A stretch of 38,311 nucleotides of DNA from Akkermansia muciniphila (GCA_945883495.1 CAMCXS010000057.1:1-38311), one strand, 5' to 3'. Numbered from the stretch's first letter, positions 15,547 to 24,016 are shown. Notes: a model not told the origin generated them from the letters alone. Program-made: numbers and translations.

Positions 15547-17964
15547 TCAAAACGTCACCGGCGCCTCGATCTCGGCGTGAATCAGGAGCTCCGTTTCGGG
15601 CGGCACTTGGAGTGCGGCGTTCATTTCCTCAACGACCTCCTGCCAGTAGCCGTCCTCGCGCGGATCTTTAAGAGAGGCTCGCGGGTTGTGGGAGACGGTG
15701 CGCTCACCCACTGTGGCCTGTAGCTGGATTCGCCAGTCGGTGAGGGCGGTTGCCGGTTCCCCGGCCTCCAGCCTCATTTCCACTTCGACGCCCCGGAGAT
15801 CCTTGTCCCGGCGGGCGTCGACCTTGACGCTTCGGACCCCCGAATCCGCAATGATGGCGATCCATTGGATGAGGTAAGGCAAGGTGTTGCCCTGTAAGTT
15901 GGTGCCCACCAGGGCGATCACCTTCTCCCTCAGTTCCTCACCGGCGGTGACTTCTGGCGAAAGGTCGGCGAAGTGGGTGATCCGCAAAGCCTCCTGGGGG
16001 GCCAGTTTGGACGGGGAGGCCGGGACTGGCAGGAGTTCGAGGTTGTGCGCTTTCCGCCAGGTGTTGATCATCGTGATCCGTTCCAGATCCCGTTGACGAC
16101 GGCCTGCCTTGTTGGAAAAAGAGTAAGTCTCCGGTTGGATGCGATGCAATGCCCAGGCGGCCATATCGCAAATTCTTGGAGAAGAGTATGCAAAGGCATT
16201 TATCTGACCTGAAAGCCCGGCAACCATGGTTGTGTCATCGAGTGCGCGGATCAGCAGTGCGACCGCGTCGTCCCGGGGTTCTGGGGAGAGGGATTTCGGT
16301 TCTGGCGCAAAAACCAAGCTATCTCCAAGACTCGTTACGATCGAGAAACGCTCGTAGGGCCCGAGTTCGGCCCATTTTTGCGAGAGTGCTTGCAACGCAT
16401 CAGAGCTTCGGCTGGCAATCAAGACGTGAATCAGCCCTTCGAACTCGTCCGGAACTCGCGCGCGCTTTTTGCCAGAAGATTCTGTGGGAAAGTTGGTCCA
16501 TTCGCCGAGCATTGCCGGCACCACACCGGGTTGATCGAGATCCAATAGCACGCGTGCGGCGGCGATGCGGTTGGCGCGGAGAGGATCCTCTCGCATGAAT
16601 TTCCGCAAGCGCTCTGTCGCCGCAGGGGAGTTCAGTTTCGCAAGTGCCCTGATAAATTCACCTTTGGTCCGCTCCGCCTTGTCCGCGCCGGCAAGAAGGG
16701 CAGGTTCAAGGGATTCCGGCCACTTGGCTTTGAGTTTCAAGACCAACGAGTAGGAAGCATCTGCTCCGGACGAAATGGCATCGATCAGCATCTGCTTCTC
16801 CCCTTTCTCCTGAAACTGTTCCCACCAGGCGCGCGCCCCGGCAGGATCGAGAGATTGTCCGGTGATCTGATAAAGAATCTGGTACGCGCAGTCGCCGATC
16901 GTCAGAATCTCGTGGGAAAAGAAGAAACTTCGAGAACAGCCCACCGCACGGGAGAAGCGATCATCGCTCAGGGCTTCGATCAACTGGGGAACGGCGGGGT
17001 AGCCGATTTGGGCGAGACGATGCGCAGGCGAGGTGCCGAGGTCAATCGGCCCCATCGCAAAGACACTGCACCATCCGGGCTCAGAGAACTGCAATCCACT
17101 CTGATCGCGCAGACGGAAGATCCACTCCCGTATCTGCTCATCGACGGGAAGAGCAGCGATCGCGTCTTCGCTAAGGACTGGGCGCGCCGCATCCTCCTCC
17201 ACCATGCGCTGCAGTAGGGCCGCTGTCTGCTGGGCGCGCTCCAAGTGCGGACTGGCGGGATACTTCCGGACGATTTCTTGAAACAATTTCAGCAGTTCCG
17301 TGCGTGGCACCATTTCTTGACCGTTGTGCCACTCGTCCCATCGCAGTTTGCCCACCCGAAGGATGGCGTCCCACATGGCGAGGTGGCCGAATTCCATTTC
17401 CAGGGATTTCCGCATGGGGATCTCGGCTATCTCCCTACCCGTGTTTCCCTCAGTTGGAATCTTCTTCGCTTCTTCGAAGAGTTGTTGGGCCAGGTCCGGC
17501 TCGTCTTTGCGCCAGCAGGCATGGGCAAGGGCGAGGACTTCCCCCCGGCGGCCGATCGTTGGTTCGCCGTAGCGTTCGCCAAGTCGCTTCCAGTCTGAGG
17601 GCGGGTCTCTCAGCTTGTCCAAATAGGACTCAGCCATGGCTGTGAAGGAACGCTCGACAAAGCGCCAGCCGATATGCTTCGGCTTCGCCGGATCGAAGCG
17701 GGATTGCCATTTGGGCAACAGGTTCAAGCCCATCACGCGGAAGCGTTGCTTTGTGTCTTCGATGACAAACCCTGTCGATGTCGTTTCCCTCGCCCGAACG
17801 GGGTAGTCTGGTGAAATCTCAGCCCATGGCGCATCCTTCACGTCGGGAAACCCCAGAGTCCCGAACCACTCAAAACATTCCCTGGCCTCGACGCAGATTT
17901 CCGCCCGTGCCGGCATCACGAGAGCTGGGCAGCCAAAGGCTAGCAGAAGGAGGGCTCGGGGCAT
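15547..17964 (-). CDS. Large exported protein with helical (HEAT-like) repeats, function unknown
   Basis: An 805-residue protein from ATG 17964, which starts a signal peptide (PRALLLLAFGCPALVMPARA). The upstream in-frame extension to 18150 runs through a 107-bp repeat element and is rejected. The middle of the protein is mostly alpha-helical with short repeated units, such as RLAQIGYPAVPQLIEAL, FIRALAKLNSPAATERLRKF and AARVLLDLDQPGVVPAMLGEW, resembling HEAT/PBS-lyase-type repeats. Four cysteines near the start (ICVEARECF) may form disulfides. The C-terminal 150 residues look beta-rich. I do not recognise a family; its size and export suggest a lineage-specific secreted or periplasmic scaffold. 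Confidence 0.75.
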   Translation of the reverse strand: MPRALLLLAFGCPALVMPARAEICVEARECFEWFGTLGFPDVKDAPWAEISPDYPVRARETTSTGFVIEDTKQRFRVMGLNLLPKWQSRFDPAKPKHIGWRFVERSFTAMAESYLDKLRDPPSDWKRLGERYGEPTIGRRGEVLALAHACWRKDEPDLAQQLFEEAKKIPTEGNTGREIAEIPMRKSLEMEFGHLAMWDAILRVGKLRWDEWHNGQEMVPRTELLKLFQEIVRKYPASPHLERAQQTAALLQRMVEEDAARPVLSEDAIAALPVDEQIREWIFRLRDQSGLQFSEPGWCSVFAMGPIDLGTSPAHRLAQIGYPAVPQLIEALSDDRFSRAVGCSRSFFFSHEILTIGDCAYQILYQITGQSLDPAGARAWWEQFQEKGEKQMLIDAISSGADASYSLVLKLKAKWPESLEPALLAGADKAERTKGEFIRALAKLNSPAATERLRKFMREDPLRANRIAAARVLLDLDQPGVVPAMLGEWTNFPTESSGKKRARVPDEFEGLIHVLIASRSSDALQALSQKWAELGPYERFSIVTSLGDSLVFAPEPKSLSPEPRDDAVALLIRALDDTTMVAGLSGQINAFAYSSPRICDMAAWALHRIQPETYSFSNKAGRRQRDLERITMINTWRKAHNLELLPVPASPSKLAPQEALRITHFADLSPEVTAGEELREKVIALVGTNLQGNTLPYLIQWIAIIADSGVRSVKVDARRDKDLRGVEVEMRLEAGEPATALTDWRIQLQATVGERTVSHNPRASLKDPREDGYWQEVVEEMNAALQVPPETELLIHAEIEAPVTF

Positions 17965-18019
17965 GGTGGAGGCGTAGCACGTTTTCGTGGGCGTGGCTAC
18001 GAGGACGTCAGTGCCGATC

Positions 18020-18126
18020 ATCGGTGCCAGGCACTTCTCACCTGAACATTTCGCGACGCCTGACCAGTGAGAGTTGATGATCCTCAGGAGCGATGGGCCG
18101 TCAACCCGAGGAATGCCTGGCACCAT
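18020..18126. repeat. 107-bp inverted-repeat element (copy C)
   Basis: The same boundaries and length as copies B and D, with ATCGGTGCCAGGCACTTCTC at the left and AATGCCTGGCACCAT at the right. The right end reads CCCGAGGAATG instead of CGCGAGACATG. Confidence 0.88.
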
Positions 18127-18129
18127 CCC

Positions 18130-18186
18130 ACGGTCGGACCACAGGTCCAACCTACAGATCGTAAGTTGGATCTGTGATCCGACCGT
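18130..18186. repeat. 57-bp hairpin with covarying transitions
   Basis: The left arm (18130-18155) starts ACGGTCGGACCACAGG and the right arm (18161-18186) ends TCTGTGATCCGACCGT. The 26-nt arms pair except at three sites, all transitions that would still form G-U pairs in RNA. It is a REP-like unit seen between 107-bp copies C and D. Confidence 0.85.
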
Positions 18187-18273
18187 CCCCAGTCACCAAA
18201 CACCTTCGTGCCCCAGTGCCTTCGTGAGAGACCCAGCGTTCATCCCAAATTCGGAAAAAGGAAGAGGTCGCCC

Positions 18274-18380
18274 ATCGGTGCCAGGCATTTCTCACCTGAA
18301 CATTTCGCGACGCCTGACCAGTGAGAGTTGATGATCCTCAGGAGCGATGGGCCGTCAACGCGAGACATGCCTGGCACCAT
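18274..18380. repeat. 107-bp inverted-repeat element (copy D)
   Basis: Full-length copy with ATCGGTGCCAGGCATTTCTC at the left and GAGACATGCCTGGCACCAT at the right. It lies just downstream (on the minus strand) of the SGNH gene and is nearly identical to copy C internally. Confidence 0.9.
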
Positions 18381-18399
18381 ACGCCTCGCTGCGGCAGGC

Positions 18400-20058
18400 T
18401 CAGCGAGTGGGCGCCACGGGTGGTTTGGTTGCGTAGCGCAGGTCGGCGAGATCGTCGCCTTCGCGGCCCGCGAGATCGATGGCGAATTGCCATTGCCACT
18501 GAATGAACGTGCTGCGGAACAGCAGGAGATTCCATCCGCGCTGCAGCGAGGCCGACGCGGTTTCCTTCTTCATTCTGCCTGCAAACACGGATTGCCCATT
18601 CAGCCACACGCCGAGACTGAACACCCCGGCAAAGGTCTGCGTGCTGAGGTTCATCTTCACCGGCCGCTCGCGATCGCTGTAGATCCAACGCGCTCCGTAA
18701 GCCTGCTGGCCATAGTTGAAGAACGCGATGCTTGCGAAATCGACGCTGCCTGGGCGGTTGCGGCCCGTGAAGTCCTGGCTCGCCACGGAGAGCTGCCACG
18801 ATGCCGGTTCGCCTGCGGGGAACGGGACTGGCGCGTCGAAGCCTTCGCCTTGCGCGAGGGTCTCGTCGAGTGGCTTGCGATCCTTCGCGGGATCGTAGTT
18901 CGTGTTCTGTTTCCACCCATCACAATTCCCCTGGCCCACGGCAACCCGCCAGCCAGCGGGAATGGCGATGCGCTGCTCACGCGTTTCTTTGCCCGCGGTC
19001 GCGGTGAGCGTGATGACGTTCTCCGCGCGATCAAGCGGCCCGGAGATCTCGAACCGGCCCTTCATTCCGGTCACGTTTTCAGGCGTCACTTTCCAGTCCT
19101 GCGGCACGCTAGCATGAACCTGCTGCTCGATCGGCGCGGTGCCGGGCGTCCATTGGTAGTCGATGGTGAATCGCTGAATGTCGTCATCGACCGAACCAGC
19201 CAATCTCGTCAGCGAGTAGGACAGGGCGGGAAGCTTGTCCGGCGCTGGGCGGTAGAGCGTCGCGTGTTCCTCAAGCAGGCGCGTCGCCGCGGCTTCCTCG
19301 CCCAGCCCACGCAACATGCCGACGGCAATCGCAAGGTGGCCCGCGCGGTTCGGGTGGACCAAGTCACCCGTCACTTGAAAGTAAGGCTGCCAGCTCCGCC
19401 CAAGCGCCTGCAATTCGGATGAAGCCTCATTCGTGGGTAACACGAGGAGCCCTTTCTCCGACGCTAACTTCCGCAGCCGCGCATTCATGTCCGCCAGCGC
19501 GAGGTTCTTCGGCGACCCGGGATCTTCCGTGCACGGTGTCACCGTTGCCACTGCGATGACACGCGGGTGACTGCGGGCACGCAGGGCTTCGATCAGTTCC
19601 GCATAACGCCCGAGCCAAGCGTCGAAACTCTCGGCATCACCTTTCACCGCCGGCGCGAGCACGTCGTTCATCCCGAGCATGATGATGACGATCTCGGCAC
19701 CCGCGTCGAGCGTCTGGCCTACATCGAATTCCTTCACGTCCAGCGCGACCGGCTTGGTTCGGCTGTTCCTTTCGTGATTGCGCCACGCCCCCACCGTGGA
19801 ACCGCTGCCGCCGAGACCGATGAGCGTCGGTCTGGCATTCGGTCGCACCAGGCCCAGGCCTTCGCCGATCAGCCCAATCCATGCGGTCTTGCCACCCTTC
19901 GCGCCTTGGCCGGTGATGCTATCGCCGACGAAGACGATACGGTCCCCATCCTGGATCGCACTCTCCGCCGCTGCGTCTCGCGGTGAAAGAAGCGCCACCC
20001 AAAGAGCGAACGCGCCCCCAAGCCAGCGGCAAGAATTGCCAGGAAATCCCTTTTTCAT
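18400..20058 (-). CDS. Secreted SGNH/GDSL hydrolase with C-terminal beta domains
   Basis: A 552-residue protein. The signal peptide (WLGGAFALWVALLSPRDAAA) sets the ATG at 20058. The SGNH fold occupies about residues 38-270: GDSIT with the Ser nucleophile at residue 47, the glycine block GLGGSGST, the asparagine block MLGMND near 127 and the Asp-His pair DLVHPNRAGH near 240. These four blocks define the lipase/acetylxylan-esterase-type GDSL superfamily. The remaining half, including QVHASVPQDWKVTPENVTG and FNYGQQAYGARW, looks beta-rich and may be a carbohydrate-binding or fibronectin-like module. It is probably an esterase removing acetyl or similar groups from plant or algal polysaccharide, consistent with the surrounding secreted genes. 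Confidence 0.9.
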   Translation of the reverse strand: MKKGFPGNSCRWLGGAFALWVALLSPRDAAAESAIQDGDRIVFVGDSITGQGAKGGKTAWIGLIGEGLGLVRPNARPTLIGLGGSGSTVGAWRNHERNSRTKPVALDVKEFDVGQTLDAGAEIVIIMLGMNDVLAPAVKGDAESFDAWLGRYAELIEALRARSHPRVIAVATVTPCTEDPGSPKNLALADMNARLRKLASEKGLLVLPTNEASSELQALGRSWQPYFQVTGDLVHPNRAGHLAIAVGMLRGLGEEAAATRLLEEHATLYRPAPDKLPALSYSLTRLAGSVDDDIQRFTIDYQWTPGTAPIEQQVHASVPQDWKVTPENVTGMKGRFEISGPLDRAENVITLTATAGKETREQRIAIPAGWRVAVGQGNCDGWKQNTNYDPAKDRKPLDETLAQGEGFDAPVPFPAGEPASWQLSVASQDFTGRNRPGSVDFASIAFFNYGQQAYGARWIYSDRERPVKMNLSTQTFAGVFSLGVWLNGQSVFAGRMKKETASASLQRGWNLLLFRSTFIQWQWQFAIDLAGREGDDLADLRYATKPPVAPTR

Positions 20059-20113
20059 GCATCGGTTCCCAACACCCCTCATGGATGGTTTTCTTCGTTG
20101 CAAGGGTCACTTG

Positions 20114-20204
20114 TGGCCAGGCATTTCTCGCGTTGATTGCCAACCTGTCCCGAGATCAACGATCGAGAGTCACGAAACTTCCGCGTGAGAAATGCCTGGC
20201 ACCA
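20114..20204. repeat. Variant inverted-repeat element (copy E, about 91 bp)
   Basis: It shares the terminal sequences CCAGGCATTTCTCGCG and GTGAGAAATGCCTGGCAC with the 107-bp elements, but its interior is different, carrying TGATTGCCAACC, CGAGATCAACGATCGAG and TTCCGCGTG. It lies between the SGNH gene and the restriction island. Confidence 0.8.
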
Positions 20205-20276
20205 GAAATCTCTGCAAAGTGCCAGGCTGCAGGAGCTTTGACGGCGATGATGATGCGGCAGGCGAGGCGATAAGGA

Positions 20277-20753
20277 ATGGATAAGGTTCCGCAGCAGAAG
20301 CGTTCTGAGAACATGCGCCGGATTCGGTCTAAAGATACGAAGCCGGAGAAGATAGTGCGTTCGGCGCTTCACCGATGCGGCTACCGGTTTACCGTTGTAG
20401 GCCCATCAAATCGATCCCTTCCGGGCAAACCTGATGTGGTGCTGCCACGTTACCGGATCGCCATATTTGTTCATGGTTGTTTCTGGCACTGCCACGATGC
20501 TTGCCGCGAGGGAAGGATTCCATCCTCGAATCGGGGCTACTGGGCTCCGAAGCTGGAAAAGAATGTCACACGTGATCGAGACGCCCGAGCCGCACTGGAG
20601 AGTCTGAGTTGGAAAGTGGTCGTTTTCTGGGGGTGCGAAGTTGAGAAAGCGGTGAAGGAGGTAAGCCTCAACGGCTTGATCCGCAGGCGGCTTGAGGGAA
20701 TTTGCGAAAAACGTTCGGTCGAACAGATTGCGCAGCGCTCTAACATCTGCTAA
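20277..20753 (+). CDS. vsr: Very short patch repair (Vsr) endonuclease
   Basis: A 158-residue protein matching the Vsr family. RRIRSKDTKPE (residues 14-24) is the family start motif. GKPDVVLPRYRIAIFVHGCFW then HCH (50-73) carries the catalytic Asp53 and the His71 zinc/active-site region, and GYWAPKLEKNVTRD (88-101) completes it. Vsr nicks next to T:G mismatches made by deamination of 5-methylcytosine and starts short-patch repair. It ends 12 bp before a C5 methyltransferase, the normal genetic partner. The start might be an internal ATG at residue 13, but the upstream ATG is kept. Confidence 0.95.
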   Translation: MDKVPQQKRSENMRRIRSKDTKPEKIVRSALHRCGYRFTVVGPSNRSLPGKPDVVLPRYRIAIFVHGCFWHCHDACREGRIPSSNRGYWAPKLEKNVTRDRDARAALESLSWKVVVFWGCEVEKAVKEVSLNGLIRRRLEGICEKRSVEQIAQRSNIC

Positions 20754-20765
20754 ACGAAGAAGCTT

Positions 20766-21806
20766 ATGGCGAAGTCCCGTTTAGCGCACTCTGGCCGGAA
20801 TGGCCCAAAGGGTGTCCTCTCAGCACTGGAACTCTGCGCCGGAGGGGGCGGTCAATCCCTCGGGCTGAAGCTAGCCGGATTTCATTGCGCCGCCGCTGTC
20901 GAGATCGATGCGGACGCCTGCAAAACGCTGCGGAACAATCTCGACGGCACTCAAGTCGTGGAGGGCGATCTGCGAGCTTTTGAAGCCCGTTGTTTTGAGG
21001 GAGTCGATTTGGTGGCAGGTGGGGTGCCGTGCCCGCCATTCTCGATCGCCGGAAAACAGTTGGGTGCGTCCGATGAGCGCGATCTCTTCCCGGAAGCATT
21101 ACGAATCGTCCGGGAAGCGGGCCCAAGGGCGGTCATGTTGGAAAACGTAAGAGGATTTTGCTCGGAGAAGTTCTCTGGCTACCGGCAGCGCCTGCTAGGT
21201 CAGTTTCGTGAGCTCGGTTATGTGCCCGCTTGGAGATTGCTGCAGGCTGCCGACTATGGGGTTCCTCAACTCCGTCCGCGATTCTTGCTGGTGGCCCTGA
21301 AGGAGGAGTTTGCACCGTTTTTTCAGTGGCCAGAGCCCGTTGAGCGTGTGTCGACAGTAGGTGACACTCTCCTGGATTTGATGGCTTCTGGAGGGTGGGC
21401 TGGCGCAGGGGAGTGGGCCGCCAAGGCCCAATCAATTGCACCCACCATCGTTGGTGGTTCGAAAAAGCATGGAGGCCCCGATCTTGGCCCCACTCGTGCC
21501 CGGGCGGATTGGAAAAAGCTTGGAGTCAATGGTCTTAGCTTAGCTGCCGAACCACCGGGACCCGAGTTTCCGTTGGACGGCCTTCCCCGCTTGACCAACC
21601 GGATGGTGGCCCGGTTGCAAAGTTTTCCAGATTCCTGGGAGTTTGCCGGGTCAAAGACCGCGCAATACCGGCAAATCGGGAACGCCTTTCCACCAGCGGT
21701 GGCCTCAGCGGTGGCTGCAAGGATTCAGGCAGCTCTACTCAAGCAGCCGGTGAATGCACCTGCGGGCGGGGAATTGTTTGGCCGCCAGCTTGTTGCAGGG
21801 AGCTAA
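20766..21806 (+). CDS. DNA (cytosine-5)-methyltransferase
   Basis: A 346-residue C5-MTase with the expected motif order: SAM motif I LELCAGGGGQSLGLK (21-35), catalytic GGVPCPPFS with Cys89, MLENVRGF with ENV at 126-128, and QLRPR (168-172). A target recognition segment of about 90 residues follows, then the C-terminal motif IX/X block RLTNRMVARLQSFPD to QIGNAFPPAVA. It methylates the restriction site at C5 and so protects the host; the neighbouring NaeI-like nuclease suggests GCCGGC, but the target cannot be read from the sequence. It sits in an island with Vsr upstream and the controller and endonuclease downstream. Confidence 0.95.
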   Translation: MAKSRLAHSGRNGPKGVLSALELCAGGGGQSLGLKLAGFHCAAAVEIDADACKTLRNNLDGTQVVEGDLRAFEARCFEGVDLVAGGVPCPPFSIAGKQLGASDERDLFPEALRIVREAGPRAVMLENVRGFCSEKFSGYRQRLLGQFRELGYVPAWRLLQAADYGVPQLRPRFLLVALKEEFAPFFQWPEPVERVSTVGDTLLDLMASGGWAGAGEWAAKAQSIAPTIVGGSKKHGGPDLGPTRARADWKKLGVNGLSLAAEPPGPEFPLDGLPRLTNRMVARLQSFPDSWEFAGSKTAQYRQIGNAFPPAVASAVAARIQAALLKQPVNAPAGGELFGRQLVAGS

Positions 21807-21844
21807 ATCGGTGCGTTCAGATGGCGTATTCGCCGCCGGCCACT

Positions 21845-21868
21845 GACTATAGTCTATGGACAGTTGAC
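21845..21868 (+). promoter_or_regulatory. C-box operator of the restriction controller
   Basis: GACTATAGTC (21845-21854) is a perfect palindrome, and GACAGTTGAC (21859-21868) is a second, imperfect half of the same class. Pairs of GACT...AGTC sites upstream of controller genes are the known C-box of type II restriction systems. The site lies 27 bases before the XRE start, as expected for binding by the C protein encoded next. Confidence 0.8.
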
Positions 21869-21894
21869 GTTGGCGGTGGCAGGGGCTTTGCGGT

Positions 21895-22143
21895 ATGCCC
21901 CGATCTTCGATTTCCAAACGCTTCGGGTTGGTTGTCCGTTCGTTCCGCATCCGTTCTGGTCTGTCTCAGGAAACGCTGGCGGAACGGGCGGGTCTTCATC
22001 CTTCCTACGTGAGCATGGTGGAGAGGGGAACTCGCAATGCCACGCTCGACGTGGCTGAGCGGATCGCGAGTGCACTTCAAACCTCCTTGAAGGAATTGAT
22101 CACGGCCTGTGAGGGGTTGACGGTGGAGGGGACGGGAGCGTGA
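21895..22143 (+). CDS. XRE-family controller (C) protein of the restriction system
   Basis: An 82-residue protein with a lambda-repressor-like HTH: residues 15-65 read LVVRSFRIRSGLSQETLAERA then GLHPSYVSMVERGTRNATLD. This is the classic small C-protein of type II R-M systems, acting as a dimer on the C-box just upstream to delay and then limit endonuclease expression. Its stop overlaps the GTG start of the NaeI-like gene (GTGA), so the two are translated together. Confidence 0.9.
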   Translation: MPRSSISKRFGLVVRSFRIRSGLSQETLAERAGLHPSYVSMVERGTRNATLDVAERIASALQTSLKELITACEGLTVEGTGA

Positions 22144-23042
22144 ACGCTTCCGAACCAGATCCAGAACTTGAGTTGGTCGAACTGAGTCTCCGTAAGTCTG
22201 ATCCCGATGGCCAGCGCACCGCTCGCGTACTGCGTCAAACCTTTGACCAGCTCTATGATGGCCAGCGCACCGGCCGCTATCGCTGGGATCAGCTTCATAA
22301 AACAGAGAAGACCCACTGCGGAACCCTGGTGGAAATAAACCTCCACCGGGAGTTCAAATTTGGGGACGGGGACTTACTGGATTACAAAATTGCAGGTTGT
22401 GACGTGGACTGCAAGTATTCGCAAACCCTCTACGGCTGGATGATCCCGCCAGAGGCCCGAGGCCATATTTGTCTGCTCGTAAGTGCCGAAGACGCCAAAG
22501 CCCGGTGGAGCATGGGACTTGTGAGGATTACTGCCGACCGCCTTAATTTGGGAATCAATCGAGATGGCAAAGCGACGCTGAACGCTGCGGGGAAACAGGC
22601 AATCAGATGGTTATTCTGTGAAGCTAGCTTGCCTAGCAATATTCTTCTTACTCTCGACAGGGCTCTCGTTGATTCAATTATGAGCCTTCGATCAGGCCAG
22701 AAACGGGTGACCGAAATTTTCCGTGTTGCGCAAGGTATGATCATTGGACGGGGTGCCATCCTTACCCTCGGGCAACAGGACGATCCCATGAAACGAGTCC
22801 GAGAGAATGGGGGTGCGAGAACTCCACTTCGTAGAGAGGGAATCATTATTCTAGGGGAGTTCGAGGAACACGTCGCTATCGCAAGGGCGCTTGGAATTTC
22901 ATCACCCAGACCTGGAGATTTCATCTCAGTTCGGCTAACTCCTGCGGCACCAGAGGAATCCCATGTGGCTTTGATCGCCGGAGCCTATTGGAGAGTCGCA
23001 TCGGCGGAAGATCCTGTCGTCGAGGCACCCCAGCTGCCTTAA
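22140..23042 (+). CDS. NaeI-type type II restriction endonuclease
   Basis: A 300-residue protein starting with GTG overlapping the controller stop. Four residues match the NaeI active site in exact spacing with a constant offset of 5: E65, D81, D90 and K92 correspond to E70, D86, D95 and K97, within TLVEIN, DYKIAG and DVDCKYS. Leu38 in FDQLYDG corresponds by the same offset to NaeI Leu43. NaeI (about 317 residues) is a type IIE enzyme that cuts GCCGGC, with an N-terminal nuclease and a C-terminal CAP-like Topo domain. The length here fits that architecture. The recognised site is inferred, not read from sequence. Confidence 0.9.
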   Translation: MNASEPDPELELVELSLRKSDPDGQRTARVLRQTFDQLYDGQRTGRYRWDQLHKTEKTHCGTLVEINLHREFKFGDGDLLDYKIAGCDVDCKYSQTLYGWMIPPEARGHICLLVSAEDAKARWSMGLVRITADRLNLGINRDGKATLNAAGKQAIRWLFCEASLPSNILLTLDRALVDSIMSLRSGQKRVTEIFRVAQGMIIGRGAILTLGQQDDPMKRVRENGGARTPLRREGIIILGEFEEHVAIARALGISSPRPGDFISVRLTPAAPEESHVALIAGAYWRVASAEDPVVEAPQLP

Positions 23043-23449
23043 CCTCCCCCCCCCATCTCGCCAAGTAAAACCCGTAAACCGAGTGTAGCAATCCCGGCTC
23101 GGGGCCCATTTTCAAACGTTGCCACCGTTGGAGGTGTTGAAGCGGAGGCAGGTAGGCCGCTTTTGCGTTGGGGTGCGCTCTTGACTCGCTGCCGCGAAGG
23201 CCGGTGCCATCGCAAAGATGCGAGCTGTCGGGCGGTGGATTCGAGCCCGAAGTCAACCGAGGCGTGTTGACTTCGCATGGATTCCAGCAGGTCACCGGGA
23301 GAAGACATCGCACGGCGGTCAGGGCTTGCGATGAACTCGATCATGGGTTGAAGTGACTGAAGTAAATGCCGACCGATTTGGGGGCCTCAGCGTCTGTGTC
23401 GTGCGCAATCCGTCGGTGGGATTAGGCGTGCTTCCACTTGACTTGCCCA
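23043..23449. other. Non-coding stretch after the restriction island
   Basis: About 400 bp with no believable gene on either strand; the minus-strand frames are Pro/Ser-rich and lack homology. It contains a C-tract at 23046-23053. The right edge is where copied coiled-coil-gene sequence begins (23450). Confidence 0.5.
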
Positions 23450-23890
23450 TCACCCCGCCAGCTCCGCACCATTGGCAGTGACATCCGTGACGAGCCGAAC
23501 CCCAGCGCGAGCTGCCGGTGTTTGGGCCGGTGCTTCCGCTTCGTTTTGGGCCTGAGCCGCACCACACGCCAAGATCTCCTCGCGGCGTTGCTTGGCTTCG
23601 TCGATGCGGGCTTGGGCTTCGCGGCGGCGGGCGTCGGCGTTGGCGATGCGGAGGTCGCTGGTCGGATCGTTGCCGGCTTTGCGTGCGTCAACGACGTCAG
23701 ACTCCATGGCGGCCAAGTCTCCTGGGGCGAGATCGGGAAGGGCGGAAAAAACCCGTTCCAGATCACTGATTCGGACTCCGGATGGAACCGGCGACAAAGT
23801 GGCCACCGGCTTGCCTCCCCGCGTGATGACGAACTCTTCGCGGCGGTAGGTCGCCCGATTGAGGAACTCGGAGAGGTTACGCGCGAGATC
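23450..23890 (-). pseudogene. Chimeric gene: Phd/YefM antitoxin fused to the tail of the coiled-coil protein
   Basis: The first part (23890 to 23657) is about 98% identical by eye to the antitoxin at 27858-28133, with DLARNLSEFLNRATYRREEF then VITRGGKP and onward to KAGNDPTS. In frame, it switches to DLRIANADARRREAQARIDE then AKQRREEIL and ends with GAELAG, matching the last 70 residues of the 313-residue protein at 33842-34783. The antitoxin start (MSEVTVA) is missing: an in-frame TGA lies right before DLAR, at a REP-like repeat. There is no start codon before a GTG at 23806, so it is unlikely to be a working antitoxin. Confidence 0.9.
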
Positions 23891-23917
23891 AACAAGTCAA
23901 CCGGGATGATTGTGGTT
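23888..23917 (+). repeat. REP-like palindrome, copy c
   Basis: AACAAGTCAACCGGGATGAT is a copy of the dispersed palindrome. It stands exactly where the similarity of the chimeric antitoxin to its parent stops, and directly before the orphan C-terminal fragment at 23911. Confidence 0.6.
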
Positions 23918-24016
23918 TTAACCGACGGGATGAAAACGGGGCCCCGCCCGGAAGGGAACCTGGGATACAGAGAACGCTGGCGTCTTGCGATTGCCATGTT
24001 AGAGTCGCAAGCGTGA
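23911..24016 (+). pseudogene. Orphan C-terminal fragment, family unknown
   Basis: Downstream of REP-like copy c the plus strand reads VVLTDGMKTGPRPEGNLG then YRERWRLAIAMLESQA to TGA at 24016. It looks like the end of a real protein (charged, helical) but has no start and no recognised family. It could also be a chance open frame. Confidence 0.35.

Larger units (their letters stand above)
17965..18399. repeat. Cluster of repeats between two genes
   Basis: This 435-bp gap holds two 107-bp elements (C and D, 254 bp apart start to start) and a 57-bp hairpin between them. I see no gene. Confidence 0.8.

Noticed and set aside
17965-18150. 62-codon upstream extension of the large exported protein
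   Set aside because: It runs through a 107-bp repeat and part of a hairpin; the signal peptide starts at 17964.
18328-19422. 364-codon open frame on the plus strand
   Set aside because: Antisense of the SGNH hydrolase and includes a repeat element.
23190-23260. tRNA-like T-arm (GGATTCGAGCCCG)
   Set aside because: The possible loop is about 11 nt and no acceptor, D or anticodon stems can be formed around it.
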